Shown: positions 11,777 to 21,445 of the stretch, piece by piece | How positions within the stretch are numbered: position 1 is the first letter of the stretch | Layout: the number at the start of each line of letters is the position of its first letter | Source of the DNA: Cycas panzhihuaensis | Taxonomy: Eukaryota; Cycadophyta | Direction of reading: 5' to 3' | DNA: 64,000 bases | Assembly: GCA_023213395.1 (NCBI GenBank) | Contig: CM041465.1 | Span: 204,421,741-204,485,740, forward strand | Position numbers and translations under genes: made by a program | Notes under the pieces: generated by a model | Told to the model about the DNA's origin: nothing | What the model saw: the letters and a program-made list of their open reading frames with translations, nothing else | The model's database searches: none

Positions 11777-12230
11777 TGTTAGGAATATTAATGTAATGTA
11801 ACTTTTATGTTCTTTTTAATGTTTATATTTAAGTCACATGTCTAAATTTGTATTTAAGTTATTATAATGTTTAACTTTAGTGTTTATTATTTAATCTTAT
11901 GTGGAAGGTTGTTGAAATGCAGAACTGCATTTCAATGAACCTTTCTTTATATAAATTCTTCTCCTAGATTCAAGGAGGTGGTTCTGAGAATCTAGGAGGG
12001 TTGTCTAAATGCCTTTTACAAGGTTGGTTTCCTTGTTAGGTGGTTTATGTAAATGGTTTTTTATTTTTCAAATTTTCTTAATAAAACTACAACTTTAGGA
12101 GGTGGTTTTTCTTCCCCAAAAGGGGTTTTCCACCTGTCAATCTGGTGTATATATGCAGTGTCATGTTGTTGTTTATATTTGCTTATTATGAGATCTTGTG
12201 ATAACATTGTGCATGTGCCATCTTTCTACA
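11777..12230 (+). repeat. 5' LTR of copia A
   Basis: TGTTAGGAATATT...TTTCTACA, 454 bases. It matches 33810-34249 and is nearly identical to 48929-49380 in the duplicated segment. A perfect 11-bp stem with an AA loop (TTGAAATGCAG/CTGCATTTCAA) lies at 11912-11935. A TATA-like TTTATATAAATTC lies just after it. The primer site abuts the end. Confidence 0.93.
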
Positions 12231-12247
12231 TGGTATCAGAGCTACAA
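12231..12247 (+). other. tRNA-Met primer-binding site of copia A
   Basis: TGGTATCAGAGCTACAAGG starts at the first base after the LTR and matches the complement of the initiator tRNA-Met 3' end. Confidence 0.9.
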
Positions 12248-13502
12248 GGTGCTTAAGGCCTACAAAATAGAGAATGTGGAGGACTAGTCGCCTAATTTGC
12301 TGGTTGCATGAATTTGCCTAGACAGGAACCACAATAGAGAGAATCGATACAACTGTTCTTACATCAGATGATGCAAGACTTTTTAATGGGCTCATGGGAG
12401 GAAGAGTTGATCTGATTAATTCTTTAAATATTGCCCCATAGTCAAGTAATGATTAAACTTCTATGTAAGTGTGGGCCATGATCCTTCTTGCTAATTTCGG
12501 ATATGCTCATTACACTTTCACCAGAGCATAACACAATCAATTCCATCAAGAACGGATTAGCAACATCATTACTTGACACGGGTAGGGCGAGGAGACTTAA
12601 TCATGGATTCCCACAACTGCGTCGTGCTAACAATAGGTTTTCCACTGAGTTGACACTTATAACGCATCATCTTCTAAGCCAAGAATATCTTTTCAACTGG
12701 AATCTCCATACTAAGTAACCAGATACAAACCCTTACGAACAAAGGAAAGAGCAATCTAAAGTAAGTTCCCTTACTAAATAGAGAAAACCCCCCACAGAAT
12801 AGAGGAACGCCACTACCAACACTGATACCATTGTCATCATCATCTACTGAATATTCTTCGACCATCTGATCCTATCGAGTTTCTTCCCGAGTAATATAAT
12901 CATGAAAAGCGCACGGAGACTTACTCATGAGGACGTCGATATTCCTATCGAATCAGAGTTATTTGTCCTCTGTATGCATGTGCCAGATATTGTAGTCTCT
13001 TGGGGTATGCAATAAAGAGCTATCTTCGAAGATCCTTATGAGGCCAAATTCAATCGGTGACGTCCAGGGGCTATGGCCGGACGTGGCCAGTAACACAAAC
13101 AAAAGTGAACCTCTTGAAGCCCATCCTCTAAGACCATGTGGCCAGGATCAAACATAGTTGCCATGTAGCATGGGTCTGCGCCCTAACTTGTTAACAACAA
13201 CGATGGTAGAAGATGCCAAAACAAGAGTAGAGAGAAGCATTTGCCTCGAAGCCCAAACTTTGGAAAAGAACTGGTTGCCATCACCAACTGTGGGTGATTC
13301 CTCCTTTGCATAAATGGATGTTTGATGGTGTTTGCAAGTTCACTGGCTTCCACCTCAAACTCTGCGTCAACATCTCTGTGAGGAATCCAAACGAAAAAGA
13401 AAGAGGATGCATTATGAGCCATGATCTGTCTGGATCTTTGCAGCCGTTCTCTGGATCGTTCCTCACCATTGTCGAAGACCTGCACAGAGGAGTACCGCCA
13501 CC

Positions 13503-13526
13503 ATGATCGATGATTACCAGGTAAGG
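13503..13526 (+). other. Exon-like start with perfect splice donor
   Basis: ACCGCCACC precedes ATG at 13503, a strong Kozak context. Six codons follow, MIDDYQ, then CAG|GTAAGG (exon end 13520), a consensus 5' splice site. Telomere-box sequence (AACCCTAA) follows at about 13532, and then AT/pyrimidine-rich DNA. This looks like the first coding exon of a spliced transcript, either captured host sequence or a spliced leader of the element. No matching acceptor was identified with confidence. Confidence 0.4.
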
Positions 13527-14214
13527 GTTTCTAACCCTAAACCTTAACGGACCCTATTTAATATTTAGTTTTATTTTTAATCCGTCGGGTCCGTCAATTT
13601 AGGTTTTTTGAATTAATTTTAATTTTTTTTTTAATTTAGATTTAATAAACCTTAAACCCCCCCACCCCCACCTTATTACATTAATTTTAATACCCCCTTA
13701 ATCATATTAATAAACTATGATTAATCAAATAATTTTGATTAAGAATCCTCTCCAATTTAGATTATGTTTATTCAATAAAAATTTATAAATCTAAAACTTT
13801 CTTTAGTATACATTGATTTATAACTTAAACCCTTTTTTTTTAAATTAACCTTTAGTACCTAAAATTAATAACCTTAATTTATAACTTAACCCTCCCACCA
13901 CATTTATAATATTAATCTAAATCCTCCCTTCATTAAGTCAATCTTTTAATACCATGTTTTCATATACCCTTGATTATTACAATTAGACCTCCTTTACGTT
14001 TTTTACAATTAACCCCCATATAAAATTTTCTATTTAATTTATATTTTAGGTCACTTATTCTAGTATAGGCATTATGTAGGTGCATACCTTCACATTCTAC
14101 CATAATCATGATTCTATGAATTGCACAAATTCCCCCTCTTCCCACCTAATATCTTAGCTTAATCTTTGTCATATATAAGGTATATATTACCTTTCAAACA
14201 CTCATTCAAAAAGC

Positions 14215-14215
<1 letters not shown>

Positions 14216-14263
<48 letters not shown>
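14216..14263. repeat. (AT)n microsatellite
   Basis: About 24 uninterrupted AT dinucleotides. The duplicated copy is at about 51323-51367. Confidence 0.95.
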
Positions 14264-14264
<1 letters not shown>

Positions 14265-14810
14265 TATTAACAAAGCCTAATTAACTTAGGCAAAAACAAT
14301 ATTTTTTCTTGGTTTTTTGGCCAAGATCCAGGTATAGTATCTATTTCTATCCCATACCTTTTCTATGCATTTATATTTCTTCAAATATAAAACTTAATTA
14401 ATAAAAAACTATTAACCTTTTTTATTGCAAATCAGTCTTATACCTTAAAAATTAATGCAACATATAATCATTTCAAACTTAAACACCTAAGGGGGACTAC
14501 TTATTTCTTAAATTAAGGGGGATCCTTTTTAAAAAAGGGACTGCTTAAGGGGATTTTTTAAGAAGTTGTTTATTTGTTCAAATCAAGAGAAACTATCTAT
14601 CTGAAAACATGTGATTTTTTCTTTAAGAGCAAGTAATGCATACTACAATGCTTTTTTGAATTATGCCTATTAAATGATTAATACTTTTACTAAGTGATTA
14701 TTTTTTCACCTATCTTCATATTCTTCAATCTTCAATCAAACCTTATAATTCCCAATATGGCATTAATGCCAAGGACAACCACCTACGTTCTAATTCTAGT
14801 GTTAACCAGC

Positions 14811-14962
14811 TTAAACTATGCTGACTGGAGGAATCACATATCCCATCAGCTTAAATAGCAAAAGATATGGTGATATGTGACAGGTGAATTTAAAAAACCA
14901 AAAGAAGATGCTATAGAGAGTTATATGGTATATTTGATGAACTCAGATGTAGCCTTAGGCAC
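14811..14962 (+). pseudogene. Copia A gag, first part (split by gypsy B)
   Basis: Reads LNYADWRNHI, then YVTGEFKKPKEDAIESYMVYLMNSDVALGT, in copia gag order (NYxxW near the start, then the helical core). It runs straight into the target GGCAC where gypsy B inserted and resumes at 21446. The exact start codon is unclear. ATGs at 14757 and 14766 lie upstream but give a slightly shifted N-terminus. Confidence 0.75.
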
Positions 14963-15303
14963 TGTAACATAACCTCAGCTTTACTTAGCAAGAGGGAACC
15001 ACCAACAAGTAAGGATTAAGGGGTTTAGTAAGTTATGTGTATGGACCGCTAAGTCGTCCAATAAGATGTAAGGCCGCTAGGGCCACCAATAGAATCATTA
15101 AGGATGAAGACCCTTACTTGTGTATTTAAAGGGTTAAACCACTCGTAATGTTATGGAGGATGATATCTTGAAAGGAGAAAGTACTTCGATACTCATTTTG
15201 GTGATTCATTTTCTGTGATCTGCTTGCGCACTCATGTTATTTAGCTTCATTTTTTGCTAATTATCACTCCTACGAGCCCTGATCTCTGAGAAGGAATGGT
15301 CCA
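14963..15303 (+). repeat. 5' LTR of gypsy B
   Basis: TGTAACATAACCTC...GGAATGGTCCA, 341 bases, paired with 21098-21440. A GTGTATTTAAAGGG segment is a plausible TATA-region core promoter. Confidence 0.93.
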
Positions 15304-15305
15304 AG

Positions 15306-15320
15306 TGGTATTAGAGCTAC
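15306..15320 (+). other. tRNA-Met primer-binding site of gypsy B
   Basis: TGGTATTAGAGCTAC begins two bases after the LTR. It carries the same C-to-T variant of the tRNA-Met complement as element F. Confidence 0.85.
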
Positions 15321-16572
15321 ATTCGCGATCGTGGAAAGCTACCCAGAATAATAATATTTTTTTTCCTGTATGATTGAGTACTCTCTTTACCTAGGTAGAG
15401 ATTAAGGAAAGACCTTCACTCAGTACTCTCTCCAAGAAGATTGAGGAACAGTAGAAAGATAGATTAGAGGTTGTGAAGAGAAGGGGAATTTTGTCCTTTA
15501 GGTACCGCAAGCAATTTATTTCTTCTACATTCAATTTAATTTTTAAACTTTCTTTTGCTACATTGGGTTATATTCCAAGGGTAGATATCACCGTTGGGCG
15601 GCTACCTTTTGTGTCCCCTCCCACCTCTCTCTTCTGGGTAGATGACACCGCTGGGTGGCTACCCAAGTAGTTAGGTAGAGACTGCATCAGTGGGTCTTTA
15701 AAGATCACGAGGATGCTGCTTACTAAGCACATCGTGGCTTTTCTGCCCCTTGTGTGAAGGACTGGAGATAACACTCCTAAACTAAGCCCTAGATAGAACC
15801 TGGTTATGGAAGTGCGCCTCCACGTACCTCCAGGTATATAGGAGGACCCCCTTAGGATACCCAAACCCTCTTTAGTATAGGTAAACTATCGGCCGCTGAA
15901 GTCTTGCAGTGCAGTGGTTAGCGGTTAGCGCCACAAAGTTACCTGCCCCTAACTTTTGCATCAGAAGTTTATTGGCAGGCCTATAAGACTAAGCACACCT
16001 CATTCTGTAGTAGGTAGGATACATCTGATCATTCGTTGTTTCCCCTATCCTAATCTTAATCACAAGCCACTGACTGCCTAAATTCAAAACTTATCAGAAC
16101 AATCAAGCCCCAAAAAAAAAAAAAAAAGAAAGGAGGAAAAAAAAAAAAAGAAAAGAAAAAAAAAAAAAAAAAAGAGCAAAGAAAAAAAAAAAAAAAATCT
16201 CTTATAACTCAAATACCTCAATTCGATCAGCATCTTGTAAGGGTCATTTTGTACTAGGTTAGTCTATACCCCCAATTTTCACTCTTTTTTTGTACTTGGG
16301 CCCTTCTTAGGCCCCACCACTCCAAATTCACCATAAAACTCATACATCCCATTTCGATAAGTTTTTTGTGCTCTTTTTAGTGGACTAAATATCTTGCTTA
16401 TGTAATTTTGGGGTCAACATGCTATAAACACCCCACATTCCCTTATTTGCCTCTTCTTTCCCATATAGCAACTCCCTATTCTTATATCCCATTCTTTCTT
16501 GAATATATCCCAATTCGTTCTTTCCCTTCTTTCTACTTACTCCCGCTTCTTTAATCCCCTTCTCTAACTCCA
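15321..16572 (+). other. Leader of gypsy B with hairpins and A-rich tract
   Basis: Non-coding leader with two GGGTAG/CTACC inverted repeats (15579-15584 with 15602-15606, and 15636-15641 with 15659-15664). A block at about 15705-15870 is conserved with F's leader, and an A-rich tract fills about 16110-16197. The same elements occur in the same order in F. A packaging, dimerisation or translation role is possible but not shown. Confidence 0.7.
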
Positions 16573-17310
16573 ATGGCAAAAAATCAAACAGAAAAAATTT
16601 CTGAGTTAACCAATGATTTGTCTAATTTCAAAACAGAGGTCAGTGATAAACTCGTTAGCATACCTACCAAATCCGACCTGGATGACACCAAGAAAGAGAT
16701 TCTTAGATTACTTCAACAGTGGGTGCCATCCTAACCCCAAAGCACAGGAGCTTCTACCTCAACGGGCAACTAACCTCCCCTTCTCCGAGCAATGCATATA
16801 CATGAGGTTCTCCACCAAGACAACCATTTTTCCACCATAAGATCAACATTCCTAGCTTTGATCTAGACGTGAATAGAGAGTGTACTCGAAGCTGGATTAA
16901 TAAGTTAGAATCCTACTTCACTCTCCACCGAGTGTCGGAAGAGGACCAACTCTTATACGCTTCCATTCACTTAGATGGTCAAGCTCACCATTGGTTTAAC
17001 TGGTGGAAGCGGCAATACCCCTCTCACCAAAGTTGGTCCCACTTCACTAGTTGTTTCTTTGAACAATATGAAGATACATGGAGTCAATCTTTTTTTACAC
17101 AACTCACCTGGCTTAAGCAGACATCAACTGTAGAAGCTTACACGGATGAATTTCAAGCTTTATATAACTGCACGCCACAAAGCCAAAACTTGGATAAACA
17201 AACAGTGATTAATATTTATGTGGTGGGACTTTAAGACTGTATTTAGATGAGATTAAAGACAATGGAAATTTACTCCCTTAAGGAAGCTTTCAAGTGGGCC
17301 CGTGTAGTAG
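16573..17310 (+). pseudogene. Gypsy B gag
   Basis: The best start is the ATG at 16573 (MAKNQTEKISELTNDLSNF, then a coiled N-terminal region). The frame breaks with TAA at 16732. The capsid core is open at 16869-17234: INKLESYFTLHRVSEEDQ, YASIHLDGQAHHWFNWW, FEQYEDTWSQSFFTQLTWLKQ, VEAYTDEFQALYN. This is the retrotransposon gag (PF03732) pattern. A stop follows VVGL, and KEAFKWARVVE continues the family sequence. A zinc knuckle should follow at about 17540-17640; only pieces in two frames remain (LYVVCRKV, GHGRFCKA). Confidence 0.85.
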
Positions 17311-17624
17311 AAGTTGAGTTTACAACAGACAGACCCTCAGTTATTCGACGAGATAACTCTTGATTCTCGTGCACTCGACAGACAGACTTCCAGCGACCTC
17401 GACCTTGATTTGACGATGCCTCTTGTCCTCAACCTAACTTCACACGTCCTCGGCTACGACAGGATGATTCTTGACCATCTATTGATCGCTAGAATGAGGA
17501 TACATCCACCAAAAGAGTTTAGATTTCTCAAGCTAAAGCATAATGTCGACTCAAGGTTGGCCTTTGTATGTAGTATGCAGAAAAGTAGACTTCCGGGCAT
17601 GGTCGTTTTTGCAAAGCGCGGCAT

Positions 17625-18180
17625 ATGGTTTTCTCTATTGACCCATCCCTCTCCCCTGATGATCCCTCTGACTCTGACTCTGACCAGGAGGCAGATGATG
17701 AAACCCATGATGCTCTTACACCAAACCCCCAGCCCGAAGTATCTATATCCGCTGTCACCACCTCCTTCTGCCTTGAACCCTTAAGAGTTAGAGGCATTCT
17801 CTGCAAGACTCCAATATCTATCTTGATCGATAGTAGCGCGTCACTTAACTTCATTGATATTTCGACAGCTAGACAACTTAACCTATATATTGTCCCAAAA
17901 ACTAGCTTCACATGTTCTCTATGAGGGTACCAGAAACTCCATTGTACAGGTGTTATTAAAAACCTCCAAGTCCAAATTGGCTCATACCTTTTGGTGTCAG
18001 ACTTCTATGCCTTGTCAATAGGAGGATCTGATGCCATCTTAGGGATTCAATGGTTGCAAATACTAGGGACCTATAGCACAAATAACTCGCTTACAAATCC
18101 ATTCATTGCCTTCAAAGACCACATGAGACGAAACCACAAAATTTATGGAATGCAATCCCCCCCTAACTAAGTGGTCTCTT
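17625..18180 (+). pseudogene. Gypsy B protease region
   Basis: An acidic linker (SPDDPSDSDSDQEADDETHD) leads into a retropepsin-like domain: ILIDSSASLNFID, with the catalytic triplet reading D-S-S (17829-17837) instead of D-S-G/T. A frameshift and stop near 17920 separate it from DFYALSIGGSDAILGIQWLQILGT, the second half of the protease fold. The substituted flap-side residue and the break make it inactive as read. Confidence 0.75.
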
Positions 18181-18284
18181 CTGGACATATGAAACGCCAT
18201 CTTTAATCTCACCTAGGGTATATAGTCCACCTCAATAATATTCAAATCAAACCACAAATTCATCCCTACATCCAGGATGCCATT

Positions 18285-19600
18285 ACCTAATATGAACAAG
18301 TATTCGCCCCTCTGCCTGCCACTACCCCTCCTGACCGTGGTTTTTATCATACAATTAACCTCCAATCTAACCATGACCCCATCAGCCTTCGACCTTACCA
18401 TAACTCATACTTCCAAAAGAACGAAATCCAGAAACTCACAAATGAGCTCCTCGACATGGGCATAATCCAACCAAGTAAAAGCCCTTATGCAGCCCCAATT
18501 GTCTTAGTTTGGAAGAAGGATGGCTGCTTTCGCCTCTATGTTGACTATAGGGAATTAAATAAGATTACCATTAAAAATAAGTTTCCCACCCCTTGCATAG
18601 ATGACATGCTAGATGAAATCCATGGCGTAACCATCTTTTCTAAGTTAGACCTCCAATCTGGTTACTACCAAATCCCAATTGCCCCACAGGATTGCCATAA
18701 GACAGCATTTCGCATACATCATGGCCATTTTGAGTTTCGAGCAATGCCCTTTGGCCTTTGCAATGCCCCGGTAACCTTCCAAGCTCTCATGAATAAAATC
18801 TTTGGGCCCTACCTTCGAAAGTTTGTCATAGTTTTCTTTGATGACATTCTTATTTATAGTGCCTGCCTGGATCTCCATATCCAACACTTAAAAATTGTTC
18901 TCCAAATATTGTAAAGCGACCAACTCTATGCAAAACTATCTAAGTGTGAGTTTGGACAATCAGAACTCAAATATTTGGGTCATATCATATCATCAGAAGG
19001 GGTACATGTAGACCCCGATAAAATATCAGTCATCACAATGTGGCCAACACCTACCACTCTTACCCAACTATGAGCATTTCTTAGGCTCATAGGTTTTTAT
19101 CAACGCTTTGTGCATAACTATGCTACTCTTGCCACCCCATTAACCAACCTCCTTCGTAAAGAGGCTTTTCAATGGTCTCCCGAAGTAGAGGCTGCCTTTT
19201 CCCACCTTAAGGTTGTAAGGACCTCCACTCTAGTCCTCATCACTCCTAATTTTAACCAACCCTTCCAACTTGAATGCGATGCTTCAGGGTTCGGTTTAGG
19301 TGCAGTCCTAATGTAAGACTCTCATCCCATTGTATTTGAAAGCCAAAAATTAAAAGATCACGGGCTTTATCTCTCTACATATCATAAAGAAATAAAGGCT
19401 ATCCTGCATGCTATTGATAAATGGCAACAACATCTCTTAGGCTCTAAGTTCACTATTCTTACAGATCATCATAGCCTCCATAATTTATTGACTCATCCAG
19501 TCTTGTCTGAAGAACAAGATAAGTGGGTTCATCGATTACAAGTCTTTGACTTCTCAATAACATATAAAAAGGCAAAGACAATACAGTGGCAGATGCCCTT
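18285..19600 (+). pseudogene. Gypsy B reverse transcriptase and RNase H
   Basis: RT starts before 18300 (PPDRGFYHTINLQSN) and runs through MGIIQPSKSPYAAPIVLVWKK, RLYVDYRELNKITIKN, SKLDLQSGYYQI and MPFGLCNAPVTFQALMN to an intact active site FFDDILIY (FFDD at 18834-18845). A stop at 18912 follows, then KCEFGQSELKYLGHIIS. RNase H (about 19250-19600) retains FQLECDASGFGLGAVLM, YHKEIKAILHAI and ILTDHHSL, which supply its acidic residues. The stops at 19071 and 19314 fall at expected Arg (CGA to TGA) and Gln (CAA to TAA) positions. This is the best-preserved domain of the element. Confidence 0.9.
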
Positions 19601-19719
19601 TCACGTCTCCATCTTGATGATAATGTTCCTAACCCAAGCCTCCATGCCATTAGCAACCCCCAACCACTTTGGCTTGATGAACTATGTGTTAAAAATCAAG
19701 CCTAGCCAGACTATCCTAA

Positions 19720-20870
19720 TTGGAGAGAAAAGTTCTCACCCATAAAGGTTGGTCAACCTTCAACAATCACCTCCTCTACCACAATCGTATCTTTGTCCAT
19801 CCCTCCTCCTCATTCATCCCTAAAATCCTAACAAAATACCACTCGTCCCCCCTTGGCGGCCACTCTAGCTTTGATAAGACTTATCGACGGATCTGCACAG
19901 ATTTCTTTTGGCCCCACATGAAGACCACCATATTCACCTTCGTATTAGAATGTGACACCTATCAATGAAATAAAGTAGAAAGCAAACCTCTCCCTGGCCT
20001 TCTCCAACCATTAAATATTCTGCAAGGTAAGTGGCAAGATATTGCCATGGACTTCATCACGGGCCTACCCCCATCTGCCGGGTTTGACTCCATTTAGGTA
20101 ATCATTGATTGATTAACTAAGTACTCACACTTTCTCCCAGTGCACATCTCATATTCTTTGTCCTGTCTCACTGACTTATATGTCCAATTCATATTCCGCC
20201 TCCATGGCTTCCCATCATTTATCATTTATGACCGAGACCCTAAGTTTACTAGCTCCATTTGGCAAGAACTCTTTAAGGCTGTTGGAACATCATTTAATAT
20301 GAGCTCTACATACCAGCCACAAACAGATGGCCAATCTAAGGTTCTAAACAAAACTTTAGAAATTTATCTACGTTGGTTCGCTTGAGAACACCAAGCTAAG
20401 TAGACCTAATGGTTTGCCCTGGCCGAGTATTGGTATAACTCCTCCCATTATTCTGCCATTGGTATGTTCCCCTTTTTAGCTCTTTATGGCTACCACCCAC
20501 CTGCCCACCATACCCTAGCCATAAACTTTAGAACCACTTCTTTGCAACAAAAGCTTTAAGAAATGGATCAAATCTTGCATGCCCTTTAACAAAATCTAGC
20601 CACTGCTCGAAATTGAATGAAGCAACTGGCAGACCGCCACCGATCCGATCGATCCTTTGATATTGGAGATCTAATATACCTTTGCCTCCAACCTTATAAG
20701 CAACCATCACTCAAGTCCCATCAAGGGCATAAACTAAGCCCCCGCTACTATGGCCCTTATAAGATCCTGCACAAAATTGGTGAAGTTGCTTATGCCCTTA
20801 CACTCCCCCCAGACACTAATATCCATAATGTCTTCCATGTGTCCTACCTAAAAAAATACCTTAGAGCTAA
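19720..20870 (+). pseudogene. Gypsy B integrase, catalytic Glu changed to Lys
   Basis: An HHCC-type zinc region (GGHSSFDKTYRRICTDFFW, ending CDTYQ, where the last Cys reads Tyr). The catalytic core starts [11 protein letters not shown] and continues IIYDRDPKFTSSIWQELFK. The third motif reads QPQTDGQSKVLNKTLE, where the family has GQSE, so the catalytic glutamate is lysine. Copy 46631-64000 has the same lysine. Stops replace Trp, Arg and Gln codons (near 20098, 20110, 20384 and 20401). The C-terminal part is open at 20617-20870: PRYYGPYKILHKIG, HNVFHVSYLKKYL. Confidence 0.88.
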
Positions 20871-20939
20871 AGTTACACCCCACACGACCCTACCCATTCT
20901 CTCTAAAGAACAAACTCTCACAATTCCTCCTGATAAAAT

Positions 20940-21080
20940 CCTTGCCACCACCACCTCTAGAATTGCACTATTTTTGAACACTTGGTATAGTGGGTCAGCT
21001 GCGATGCTGATGAAGCTACTTGGGATCTGGATGAGTTCATCCAGAAACATCCTCATCTCCAATGCTGCGGGGACTCATCG
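20940..21080 (+). pseudogene. Chromodomain at the end of gypsy B integrase
   Basis: In the frame shifted relative to the preceding integrase tail, the sequence reads EHLV*WVSCDADEATWDLDEFIQKHPHL, followed by SSSQRGG. This is the chromodomain pattern (YLVKW..., ATWE, the final helix). In chromoviruses this module is thought to steer integration to chromatin carrying particular histone marks. One stop (a likely Gln codon) and one frameshift separate it from the integrase. Confidence 0.75.
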
Positions 21081-21084
21081 TCTC

Positions 21085-21097
21085 AAAGGGGGGGACC
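21085..21097 (+). other. Polypurine tract of gypsy B
   Basis: AAAGGGGGGGACC lies directly before the 3' LTR and is the plus-strand primer site. Confidence 0.8.
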
Positions 21098-21440
21098 TAT
21101 AACATAACCCCACCTTTCCTTAGCAAGAGGGAACTGCCAACAAGTAAGTATTAAGGGGTTTAGGAAGTTATGTGTATGGACCGCTAAGCCGTCCACTAAG
21201 ATGTAAGGTCAATTTAGGGCCACCAATAGAATCATTAAGGATGAAGACCCTTACTTGTGTATTTAAAGGGTTAAACCACTCGTAATGTTATGGAGGATGA
21301 TATATTGAAAGGAGAAAGTATTTTAGTACTCATTTTGGTGATTCATTTTCTGTGATCTGCTTGCGCACTCATGTTATTTGGCTTCATTTTCTACTAATTA
21401 TCACTCCTACGAGCCCCGATCTCTGAGAAGGAATGGTCCA
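21098..21440 (+). repeat. 3' LTR of gypsy B
   Basis: TATAACATAACCCC...GGAATGGTCCA. The first dinucleotide is TA instead of TG, a G-to-A change. Followed at once by the target duplicate GGCAC. Confidence 0.93.
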
Positions 21441-21445
21441 GGCAC

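Larger units (their letters stand above)
12248..14810 (+). other. Long leader of copia A
   Basis: About 2.5 kb between primer site and gag with no retroviral frame. The middle part (about 12700-13530) is visibly richer in G+C than its surroundings and ends in an exon-like block (see 13503-13526). From 13540 to 14800 it is AT-rich with pyrimidine runs, like a plant intron. An (AT)n tract fills 14216-14263. The open frames 13183-13485 (minus) and 13294-13506 (plus) overlap each other and match no family I recognise. Confidence 0.6.
14963..21440 (+). mobile_element. Gypsy chromovirus B inside copia A gag
   Basis: A full-length Ty3/gypsy element of about 6.5 kb, flanked by GGCAC at 14958-14962 and 21441-21445. 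Order: LTR, primer site, 1.25 kb leader, gag, protease, RT, RNase H, integrase, chromodomain, polypurine tract, LTR. The chromodomain at the integrase C-terminus marks a chromovirus. The two LTRs differ at roughly 20 sites by eye, so the insertion is not recent. Many stops and some frameshifts make it non-autonomous as read. Confidence 0.95.

Noticed and set aside
13525-13545. Telomeric DNA
   Set aside because: Only one or two AACCCTAA units. These are common as telomere boxes near plant gene starts.
14216-14263. (AT)n as an origin or regulatory site
   Set aside because: A plain microsatellite; nothing nearby supports a role.
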